Origin: Spirogloea muscicola
Taxonomy: Eukaryota; Streptophyta; Zygnematophyceae; Spirogloeales; Spirogloeaceae
Assembly: GCA_009602725.1 (NCBI GenBank)
Contig: WELB01000020.1
Span: forward strand, 867,385 to 889,712
Reading direction: 5' to 3'
DNA: 22,328 bases
Shown: positions 9,301 through 18,117 of the stretch, piece by piece
Layout of the letters: every line of letters starts with the position of its first letter
Numbering within the stretch: position 1 is the first letter of the stretch
The notes under the pieces: model-generated
Told to the model about the DNA's origin: nothing
Database searches by the model: none
The model's input: the letters and a program-made list of their open reading frames with translations, nothing else
Made by a program: the position numbers and the translations under genes

Positions 9301-12300
9301 CCTCAAAGTTGCGAAGCCAAGTCTTGCGCTCATCGACCTTCTTCTTTGCAAACGCCATCTCAATGTAGCTGCCTTCGTGGTCGTTTGTCCATTCGAACTC
9401 TTTCTTGTGCTGGTCAAGGGCCTTGAAGTACTCAATAGCCTCCTCCCTTCTGCTCGTGCCAAGACCCTAGCAAGGCAAGTAGCACCAGAGATGCTCAATC
9501 AAATATTTCAGGTTGACCCAGCTTATTAGATAACCAGCATGCCATGCAATAGGCTACCTTGTAGTACTTGATGCTCCACCCTTTTGGCTTGCGCCCCCCA
9601 TGTGACTCCTTCCACTTCTCATATTCAGGGATAGTAAAGAACGATAGCATTTCCTTGCCTTTGCTTGCCTGTACTTGAGAACTTTGACAAGCTCAGAATG
9701 TTCTTGAGACTTTCACCAGTCACTGTAGCTCAAATGCATGTACATCGAGAAGAGTTCTTTCCTGCAACGGTGAAGGCTTCTGTTGCACTCTGCAATCAAG
9801 AACTTCTAGGCTTCCTCCACTACACATCTGCTTCCTGGGCCATGCAATCTGGAGCTGAGCCCGTGACAATCTGGACGCAGAAAAGGCCTCACCTTTACGA
9901 TTGGTGTGATGAACTCAACCATGAATGAAGGAATTGCAAGAAGTGAAGGCCAAAAGGAGTGAATGAAGTTGATCAGAAGGCCCTTGATATGGGAACCATC
10001 ATGATCCTTGTGCCAAGACAGGGGTTTGAGGAGTAAGTTGTACTGTCCTATAAAGAGGTATGCAGGTAATGCATAATGCAGAGGTTGCATGCTTATGCTT
10101 TTGAACTAAAAATTTGTTCAACGTACTTGCATGTATGTCTTGGACGTTAGCAGATTCTCTCAAGGGCTTACTCAGCACAACTTCCTGCTCACCTGGTCTG
10201 TCATTATCATGAGGTGGCCATATCTGAGGGTCTTCACACTGTCATATTGCTTCCCATGCTGAAGGCCCAAGATCTGCTTGATGTTGGTAATCTCTACATT
10301 TTCCATTATCTGTTTGTGGCTTGCATCTCGAACATTGAGAAGCTTTCCCTTCAAAGGAAAAACACCGTAGCGGTCCCTTCCGACAACACTCAAGCCACTC
10401 ATCTGCATGTGTCAGATGAGATGTCAGACACAATGATTGCCAGAGAAGTTCCCAACTCTTGTGACATGCAAATGCTACTGTTCCATGATTTCCCTCACTG
10501 GCATACCGCGAGAGTCTTGGCTGAGTCTCCCTCTGTCAGGATAAGAGTGCAAAGCTCTGAATTGCGCCCTCCTGCCTCATTCGCATCGTCCAGCTTAGCA
10601 ATGCCTTTGAGTTGGGTGCGCTTGCTGCCGTCGTTCTTCTTCAAGTCCTTGCTTGCTCTAAAGGTTGCCCACGTTAGTAGGTTCTCAACAATTCCACATT
10701 TGGCCACTGCCAAAGACCACAACAGCCAGCTTCAATGCAAAGTTGTGTCAACAGGAAGTGCACATTCGCTTGTATCGAATTGCTACATGACAAGACGATC
10801 ATATGAACCCAGATATAGCTATGCAGATATACACATTCTGGAGTTTATAAGGCCAGATTAAATACATTGTGTCACGAATTTGGGTGACAGAGTGCACGTA
10901 GAACCAAGAGCTGATTGACGGGTAGTCAACATCTCTTTTGTCTGTGAGTCAAAAGCTGGGTTCTCAATCACAGCGTTTACAAAAACCCAAAGGTGGTTCT
11001 TGACCTGGAAAGGCTTTATAGGGTTTCCTTTGACTTCCTTTTTTTTGTTGATGTGGAGTAGCAAGTTGGTTACAATTTGGTCTGTGACATAAGCCACGTG
11101 AGTTCCACCTTTCATGGTGGCGATGCTGTTCACAAAGCTCACCTGCAAAGCAGAGCCTACTCAAGTAAGAACTTTCCCACGAGATGTACCCAGTTACAAG
11201 AGGCCATGTCTAATTTAAACAGCTGCTCGTGCGGATGAAGCATGCCTTTCAGTCACTGCCCTGAGCGTGGTCAAGAACAGTGCATTCCTGATCTCCCTCC
11301 CTCCAAGGGTAAGCAGCCAAAGGCCATCCTTCTAAAGAAGCGACCTTGCTACTCAGTATTACTTGCCACTTCTGACTGAACTGTGATGCTCTGTTGTGGT
11401 TCAGGATCAGATTCTCACTTGCTGGAACTGCCCTTCGCTTAGGCTAACACAAACCTCCCACCTGTCGTTTACGTGCTCATAGATTCTGCAACGGTGTGCT
11501 TCAATATTAGATACAGTTAGAGTTGCCTAAGAGCCCCACTGCAGCAAAGCATGGCTACATCGGATGCTACTGATGTGATTATTGTTGCTCATCATAAGTT
11601 CATACAACATCCATGGCAATCCATGGCAACAGGACAGCCACAAAGTGGAGCAAGGGGATAGACCTACCTTGGTAGAGGCTCTTCTCGTGTTGAGGATGAT
11701 GAAGCATATAGGTATAGGCTGACATAATCGCTGAAGCCCTTGACTGGCACCCGCTGTCCGTCCAGTTCGACCTGCATGAGCAAGAACACTTTCACATCTA
11801 GACAGAGTAACAGCACTATCTGCTGATCTGCTTATGCTCCAACTCTATGTTTGACGTATGAACCATGTTGTATGTTGAGTCTGGTCCTAAGTACGTACAT
11901 CTGTGTCCGCAGGAATGCTTTTGTGCTATGGTTAAATTCAAGGTCTTAGATGAGAAGAAGCACCAACCTTGATGCCCTTCCCCAAGCAACCTGCAATGTC
12001 TATGACCCTCTTCCTCATCAGGGCTACTACGTCATCCTCTAGATGCGTCATGTGAAATTTGGCCAGGTCAGGCTTGAATGTGATGCTTGTCCACGCTTCA
12101 CTTTCTCGGCACTTGCCAATAAGGGGCTGAGATTTCTCACTCATGTTGTGAGAGAATACCTACACCCCGTGCATCAGCAAGAAACCCTAGTCATATCCCC
12201 AAGTTGGAAGCATGTTGTCAGTGCGCCTGCAGCATGTTGCATACATGCTCTTGCAAGAAAAGCAGCTCTAGCACACCTGCTTATATTTGCGTTGTCTCTT

Positions 12301-13185
12301 TCCATCAGCTGTCTCAACGACAAACTCCGTGGAGAAGATGTTGGCTAGCTTAGCTCCATAACCATTCCGACCGCCTGTCGTCTTTATCTCCTCATCGTCA
12401 TAGTTGCTGCCTGTGAGTAAGTGACTGTACACTCCAAAGTTGGAGATTCAGGCCCTTCAATTCATCCGCAGTATGGGTTTAGGCAGAGACAGAGGTCATG
12501 TCAACAGTTCCTTCAAACCTCTTCTCTGGACCTAGACAAGACCTAACCTGAATATCATCTCTGGCAGGTAGACACCCCCTCCGCTGTGAATCTCGACTGG
12601 GATGCCATCGCCATTATTCCAAACGTGGAGAGTGTTTGTCTCTGCATCTGTTTCCCATTATATTCACAGGAATCTCAGTAGAGCTGAGTATATATACATC
12701 ACATCCCACATATTTCACACAGTGGAACCCCTAGCTTTGAAGTGCTGCTCAAATTCCATGTTCACAATTGCTTGACATTCTTCAGCGGAAGTGGCCAAAC
12801 TGATTAGATACGCGTACGCAAAGTGTTGAGATCTTACTAATGTTGACCTTCAGGAGATCCATTCCCGGGCATCGAGACTTGTGGTCAGCCGCATTGACGA
12901 GAATTTCATCAAAGATCTTGTAGAGCCCTGGCGACAAGGACAGCTTGCCATCAGCATTCAGATCGTGCGGGAACAAGCAGACAGCTGACTGGTCCAATAT
13001 GGCCAAGCAAGCTCACCAGGCACATAGGTGACGTCCCGCTGCACAAGAGAGCCGCCCTCGTACACCCAGAGGTGCTGCGTGTGCGCTTCCACGGAGCCAA
13101 TGTACGCGTCGGGCCTGAGCAGGATGTGCTCCAGCTGCGTCTTCTTCTGGTACGTCTCCTCGATGGTCCTCTCTCTCGCAGCCAT
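3382..13185 (-). CDS. TOP2: DNA topoisomerase II, nuclear (ATP-dependent)
   Basis: This is a type IIA topoisomerase: it cuts both DNA strands, passes a second duplex through and reseals, using ATP. It works as a nuclear homodimer in decatenation and chromosome segregation. The joined model has 1438 residues, near plant TOP2 (about 1470). Visible in order: start MAARERTIEETYQKKTQLEH; GHKL ATPase with DEILVNAAD (catalytic Glu about 64), GGRNGYGAK (137-145) and transducer QTK (357-359); TOPRIM EGDSAKTLA (441-449) and DQDHDG (518-523); GLKPGQRK and AYHHGE; catalytic Tyr about 773 in SPRY; IIPMVLVNGSEGIGTGWS; coiled-coil region FYNIRLEYYNKRK; then a charged, divergent tail ending ...EGEDVYDDASSQ with acidic CK2-like patches. 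It looks intact. Oddities: the residues after the catalytic Tyr are unusual, and one intron is GC-AG. It shares its 5' region with the PPR gene. Confidence 0.97.
3382..13185 (-). other. TOP2: TOP2 exon map (hand-built)
   Basis: Exons in transcription order: 13185-13017, 12927-12838, 12647-12548, 12424-12277, 12159-11968, 11771-11668, 11485-11419, 11142-10866, 10706-10507, 10402-10193, 10006-9893, 9668-9558, 9466-9302, 9107-8922, 8711-8556, 8438-8305, 8173-8005, 7835-7647, 7454-7268, 7083-7034, 6865-6734, 6561-6259, 6098-5963, 5839-5760, 5568-5485, 5240-5135, 4851-4753, 4548-4397, 4243-4127, 3471-3382. The sum is 4317 bases and divides by three. Exons 1-22 are supported by family conservation across nearly every junction. 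Exons 23-30 encode the variable tail and rest on splice signals and phase only; exon 26 could instead begin at 5231. The first base of exon 4 makes Ser where most homologues have Gly (FGHLLT). Confidence 0.8.
3472..4126 (-). other. Last TOP2 intron, unusually long (655 bases)
   Basis: This is the longest intron in the TOP2 model. I see no convincing exon, nested gene or repeat in it. An additional small tail exon could be hidden here, because the C-terminal domain is too divergent to recognise by eye. Confidence 0.5.
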
Positions 13186-13907
13186 GGCGCCGCCGCGGCT
13201 CCAGCGCGGGGACCGAGAAGGGCGCGGACGCCGGAGACACGTTCCGCCTAGGCGCGGGCGCCAGCGGCCATGGCGCCGGCCGCGGTGGGAGCGGGCATGG
13301 GGGGCGTGGAGGGGCGGCCTACTACGGCGGCTGCTGGTCGGGGGGGCTTGGCTTTTTGAACGCAGCTCGGCTGAACAACGGCTGAACAAGAGGCGGGACG
13401 AGCGAGCAACGAGATCGCGCCTCGGCTTCACGTTCCGTCCGCGTTGAATGGCCCCCACCACACCCCGCGCGGGCATGGCCTTGATTTGACAGGAGCAGGT
13501 TGGGTGCTCAACATCTCGAGAGAAAGGAACTTGGTATACTCCACTTTGAAGGTACACTTTACTGCTCATTTCTCCTTTTTCTTCTTTTTTGGGGCGGGGG
13601 GGGTATTATACAGACTTCTTGAATTGAGCAGCCGAAGCTCCCAGCGCCACCAGCTCCTGGAAGTGCCGCCAGCGCCGCCGCCGCCGTCGCGGGCCGCCAA
13701 AGGCAGGCTGCTCCCCGTGGCCGGCCTGGAGTCGGCCGTGGTCGCTCCTCCAGCCACTCGACCAGGCTGCGACTCCCCATCTGCTGCGGCCGGTCTGAGG
13801 GGCCTGCCAATTCCGGCGATGTCCCTGGGCCGGCTCATGGCGGCCTTCCCTCTGGCGCACGGCTTGCAGCAGGCCTTCTGACGACTCTAGTGCACAAGCT
13901 AGTGCCG
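13186..13907. promoter_or_regulatory. Head-to-head intergenic region of TOP2 and the PPR gene
   Basis: The 722 bases separate two divergent start codons and must contain both promoters, possibly as one bidirectional promoter. The TOP2-proximal half is very GC-rich. In the middle a 22-base pure pyrimidine tract (13569-13590) is followed by a G-rich run (13591-13603, one C) and then TATTATA (13604-13610), a possible TATA-like element for plus-strand transcription. Open frames on both strands here look compositional. Confidence 0.6.
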
Positions 13908-16900
13908 ATGCGGGCATTGGAGCCCTGCCACGTAGAGCTCGCCGGCGCCAGTCTGCTGTGCGCTCGCTGCAATGTATCGGTGTCAGGAGATCGGCTCCAT
14001 CCCTGTCCAGTGGCAACCGTGGGTCCGGCGCAGCGGAACCTCCACTTGGGGGCGGCCAAGTCTAACGGAGGCCGGCGCCATGATGCTCCCAGTGCTTGCC
14101 GGTTGGCTCGTGGCTGCACCTTGCACCTCGCCAGCTGCGAGCTCAAGGCCCCAGGAGCTTGCTTTGCTGCCCCGACGTCCCGGGCGAGGAGTCGCGACTC
14201 TCACGGTCTACCGGCACTCGGTTTGTCCAGCATTGCTCAATTAAGGATTTTGTGGGGCCCACTGGCGGCCTCTGCAAGCTGCCAAGCTGCTGCAGGGGCA
14301 CTGGTGGAGGTGGCGGAGACTGGTCACGGTGCTCTCCAGTGCGGCGACGGTGAAAAGAGACACCCGCCACTGGTGGAGGCGCGTTCGCTTGCTGCCTCGC
14401 TGGTGGACGCTACCAATGTCTGTGACGTAGCAAACGCGCTTCAAGGGCAGCCGCGGCACGCCCTCCCTGCGTACTCGTCTGCTATTCAGGTCAGCTGGAA
14501 ATTCTGCACTATTCTATACCCCAGTGCCATGACAAGCAGGCCAGATTACTTGTTGAGTACCGACTAGCCTTAGTGTAGCTGATGTTACTTGAGTCCAAGT
14601 TGTCAATTATATAGGCCTTAGCCAATCAAAGCTCATAAAAGTCCCAGAATCACCAGATGCAATTCTGCTCAGAAGCCCCTATCCTAGCTTGGATGTAATT
14701 GATGGCCAATGTGCAATCGTGTCGGTGCGTTTACACGGAGCAGAGGCTGGGCAGAGCCAAGCGGCCCGAGGCGGCCGCAGCACTCTTCGAGTGGCTGGAA
14801 TCAGCCGGCGGCAATCTTGCACCAGACGTACGCGCATTCAACGCCCTTCTGGGAGTGCAGCAGGCGGCGGGGCAGATCGGCACAGCACTTGAGGTGCAAC
14901 AGCGAATGATCAAGCGTGGCGTGGAGGCAGACGTGGCGACATATAACATGCTCATTGGCCTGCATGGCAAGTGTGGGAATGCGGAGGCGGCTGTCGGGGC
15001 TTTCAATGCAATGAAAGTTGCAGGACTGCAGCCCGACAAATTCAGCTACCGCACGCTCGCCCAAGCCTGCGAGCGCGTCGGTTGCTTTCGCCAGGCGCTC
15101 GAGGCATATGCGGAGCTAGTCAATGGGCAGCCATTGAGCTATGAGGTGGCCTGCTGCCAAGGGGGCGGGGTGGCGACCGCACGGCTCGGCGCCCGTCTAG
15201 AGCAGCGTGCCACCCCCGTCATGCGGGGCATGCTGGCAGCAGGGCAGCCTGAGGAAGTGCTTGAGCTCTTCCGGCTGCTCTGCCGGCCGCAGCTGCAGCC
15301 AAGCGCTGACGGCTTTCGGCACGCCCTGCTAGCCTGTGCGGCATGTCATGACAATGTCCGTCGCCACACCCTCTCAGAGTCCATGCTGCTGTAAACCCCA
15401 CTCCATACAAAGCCCTAGACTGTAATTTTCAGGTGCATCTTGATTGAAGTCCTGAAGAGTGTGACATTCATGTAATGCCGTGCAACGTAAGTTGCTCAAC
15501 CAGGCCATGATTGACAATTTCTGCAGGCGATTATACAGGTATTACAAAGCTGCCAGGAATAGTCAATCATGGCTTGGTTGAGATTGCAGGCAGCAGTTAT
15601 TGGAAGTCAGGTGCAGATTTTAAGAATTCCTGTTAGGGGCTTAGTGATCTTATAACCTAGGCTTTTTCCTTAGTAGTTACTTGGTGCAGAGGAGTTCATT
15701 TCACGCGGCATCGAAGTTTCAACTGAAGGTGCTGATAGCTGTCATTTTCGGGGGTCAGTCAGTCATGCAGACACTAGCGGTGCTGCAAGGGCCTCCTGAT
15801 GACGGTCGTCGATTGCACCTCTGGCAGACGAACCGTCCTCGAGACATTTATATGATAATGCGTGAGCGTGGCTTCCAGCCGACTGCGCAGCTGTGCAATA
15901 CAGTCATTGCCAACCTTGGCCGGGGCCGTCGCTGGTGGGCCGCGCTGGAGGTGAGCCCCCAACATGCGCCGTCTTCTTGATGCAACTGCAAGGTCAGCTG
16001 CGTGCAGTGGTAGCGCTACCTCTCAGGTGCCAGCTGACCTCCCGCAGAAGTCACATTGCTTCTCTGTGTGAGCAGGTCTTTGAGGACATGCAGGACCAAG
16101 GACCAGCCCCTGACCGAGCAACCATTGGCCTCCTGCACCAGCACTTTGCTGTCCTCCTCGGTGCCGCCAAGAGAAGGCGGCTCTGGAAGTGGGCTCTCCA
16201 GCTTCTGGAGAAGATGCTTGAAAAGGCAAGCTCTGACGTTGCAATGCTGCAAGCGTTCCTCATGCACAATGTCTTCTTCAGATATCATCTGGGAATTGAG
16301 ATTGACACTGAAGGCTTCAATGTTGATATCTGGTATTCTGGAGAAATTGGCAATAGCAATCATTCTTGACCAGGCCACCTGAATAATGTGCGACCAAGGG
16401 GGCAGTGCCCTGATTGTGGAGGCCTGCAATTGCAATGCTGGGCAGGGCTTGGAGCCGGAGGAGGTGGCGTGGCACAGCGTGCTTGTGACGTGTGCCGGCG
16501 CTGGGGCTGCCACGTCAGCTGTTCGCGTCTTCGATCAGATGCAGCTCCGAGGCTTCCCTGCGGGCCCAGTGGCGTTCGGGGCACTGCTCAGTGCCTACGA
16601 GAAGGTCATAAGCGGGACTACCTTCATGCCGCCTAGTGTATAATCAGCTTCCTTGGCAAAGCCCTCAAGCCATAAACTGCACTCGAGTTGCACATATCAT
16701 CCTGGTTCAGGGCTTGGAGAATGGACCAGTCTGCATCTGCAGAAAGAATCCGTTTGTCTGAGGTTACAGAGCCTTCGCTCTGTCGTTGCCACTAAGTGCC
16801 TGGCCATAGCGGGAGTGAGCCTCACCGGTACAGCCTCTTTTGACATTATATTATTTTGCCAAACAAGGCACTTGCCCTTCAATGCCAACTTCACACATTT

Positions 16901-17688
16901 TGAGCCCAACATGCCAGACTTATATCACTGGGTGGAACGAGCTTTGCGCAGGCTGACCAGCTGGAGGATGCTAAGCTGCTGTGGGACCAGATGATTCAGG
17001 AGGGTGTTGCCCCCAACATGCACGCCTACACCACCATGATCTCTGCTTACGGCAAACGGGGCCAGTATGGCTGCGCCCTGCGCGTGTTCGAGGAGCTCAG
17101 CCAAGCCGGGCTGCCGCTCACAGTGGTCCCTTACAATGCTCTTATTAGCGCCTGCGTCCGGACTGGTGATGGTCTACGAGCTCTTCACATTCTCGAAGAG
17201 GTGAGCAGGGGTTTCTAGCAGCGTGGCATTGCCAGATTATAATGTTTAGTTGAGATTCTACCACGTCATATATTCAAGTGCACAGCGTATGCTGAATGGC
17301 AGCAGGGCTGTGCCTCCTCTTTGGCTGCAAGCTGGGCATCCAGCTGCATAGATGATCAGATGTGTACTCAACTTCGCAGCAAGAAAGCACCTCAACAACA
17401 ACACTCACCTCAATACATTTGCAGATGAAATTGGCATCAATAGAGCCCGATGCGATCTCCTATCAGGAGACAATTGAGGCTCTGGCGTTGGAGGGGCAGT
17501 GGAAATCTGCTGTGGATGCCTTTACCACATCCCTGCGGAAAGGTGTAAAACCCACATCCGTCACGCGTCGGACCATCACACGCATCCGCCAGGAAAAGGG
17601 CTCTGACTATCTCAGGACATGTCAGCTCGTAGGAAAATTCATCCAACCATGTCATTTGCCCTTCTCGTATACGCATAACAGTACATGA
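13908..17688 (+). CDS. Pentatricopeptide repeat (PPR) protein, P class
   Basis: PPR proteins are helical-repeat RNA binders that act mainly in chloroplasts or mitochondria on RNA stability, splicing or translation. Exons, all phase 0: 13908-14489, 14741-15355, 15828-15950, 16076-16225, 16446-16604, 16952-17200, 17425-17688; about 713 residues. From about residue 195 on there are about 13-14 repeats, many of exactly 35 residues, such as those starting VATYNMLIG, MHAYTTMISAYGK and VVPYNALISACVR. The 35-residue spacing continues across splice junctions, which supports the model. The joint between exons 4 and 5 (LLEKMLEK/GLEPE) uses a GC-AG intron. No C-terminal E, DYW or SMR domain is seen, so it is a pure P-class protein. 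The first about 190 residues are low complexity, presumably partly transit peptide. ATG 13908 is the first in frame, but an upstream exon is possible. The RNA target is unknown. Confidence 0.9.
15495..15582. repeat. Intronic inverted repeat in PPR intron 2
   Basis: A 21-base left arm (15495-15515) is the reverse complement of the right arm (15562-15582) with a single mismatch, across a 46-base spacer that can pair partly near the arms. It lies inside the 472-base intron 15356-15827. It could be a small RNA precursor, a decayed MITE, or a splicing-relevant fold. Confidence 0.75.
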
Positions 17689-18117
17689 GGGCTATATGTC
17701 TCCATTAGCTTGCTCCCTCAATACTCATGCACAAGATAGAATAGCACTGCTCTGCACATTAAGAGAAATATTAGACTTTGTGTCTTGCCACAAACAAAGA
17801 ATATAAAAATTTACACCATTGTAAATCGTGTAAATGATGAGCGATCTTGAACGCCGCTCGTATAACAATATCTTTCTACTGCCCAATCAGGATAATATGT
17901 AAAGCACAAAGCAAGACTGGCCTCTGCAGCACTTGGCATGCAGGAGCATGCAGGTCGCAGGAAGTCAACTGCCAACCTGTACACAGCTATCTGCTGCTGG
18001 CCACATGAATAAGAATAGAATCTATGGGAAAGGGAATCCTAAGTTGCCACAAGCGCCTTGAGTATGAAGAGATGGACATTGCTGCAGCATTGATGGCATA
18101 GTGTTCGTTGAATGCAG
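17689..18117. other. Convergent gap between the PPR and DUF707 genes
   Basis: The 429 bases hold the 3' UTRs of two facing genes. They are AT-rich around 17750-17850. No coding frame was recognised. A 9-base unit GCATGCAGG occurs twice in tandem at 17936-17954. Confidence 0.65.
17809..17835. terminator. Palindromic poly(A) signal cluster between convergent genes
   Basis: ATTTACAC (17809-17816) and GTGTAAAT (17828-17835) form a perfect 8-bp inverted repeat. It places TGTAA on the plus strand (17829-17833; another at 17820-17824, about 130 bases past the PPR stop) and on the minus strand (17815-17811, about 300 bases past the DUF707 stop). TGTAA is the standard green-algal poly(A) signal, so the element may serve both genes. 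Confidence 0.55.

Noticed and set aside
10214-10861. 215-residue plus-strand open frame
   Set aside because: It is the antisense shadow of conserved TOP2 exons (10193-10402, 10507-10706) and shows no family resemblance of its own.
12277-12424. Suspected frameshift in TOP2 exon 4
   Set aside because: A recount of the T run at 12298-12301 showed three T bases, and the exon reads through normally as ...ADGKRQRKYKQ.
13028-13447. 139-residue Arg-rich plus-strand frame with an ATG inside the GCCATGGC at the TOP2 start
   Set aside because: It is antisense to TOP2 exon 1 and 5' UTR. Its composition reflects high GC, and the ATG exists because GCCATGGC is palindromic.
13606-14016. 136-residue minus-strand frame ending ...AQFKKSV
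   Set aside because: It overlaps PPR exon 1 on the other strand, is Arg/Gly/Ala-rich, and nothing in it is recognisable. A tiny gene cannot be fully excluded.
17936-17954. Tandem GCATGCAGG pair
   Set aside because: Two 9-base units in non-coding DNA are expected by chance or slippage.
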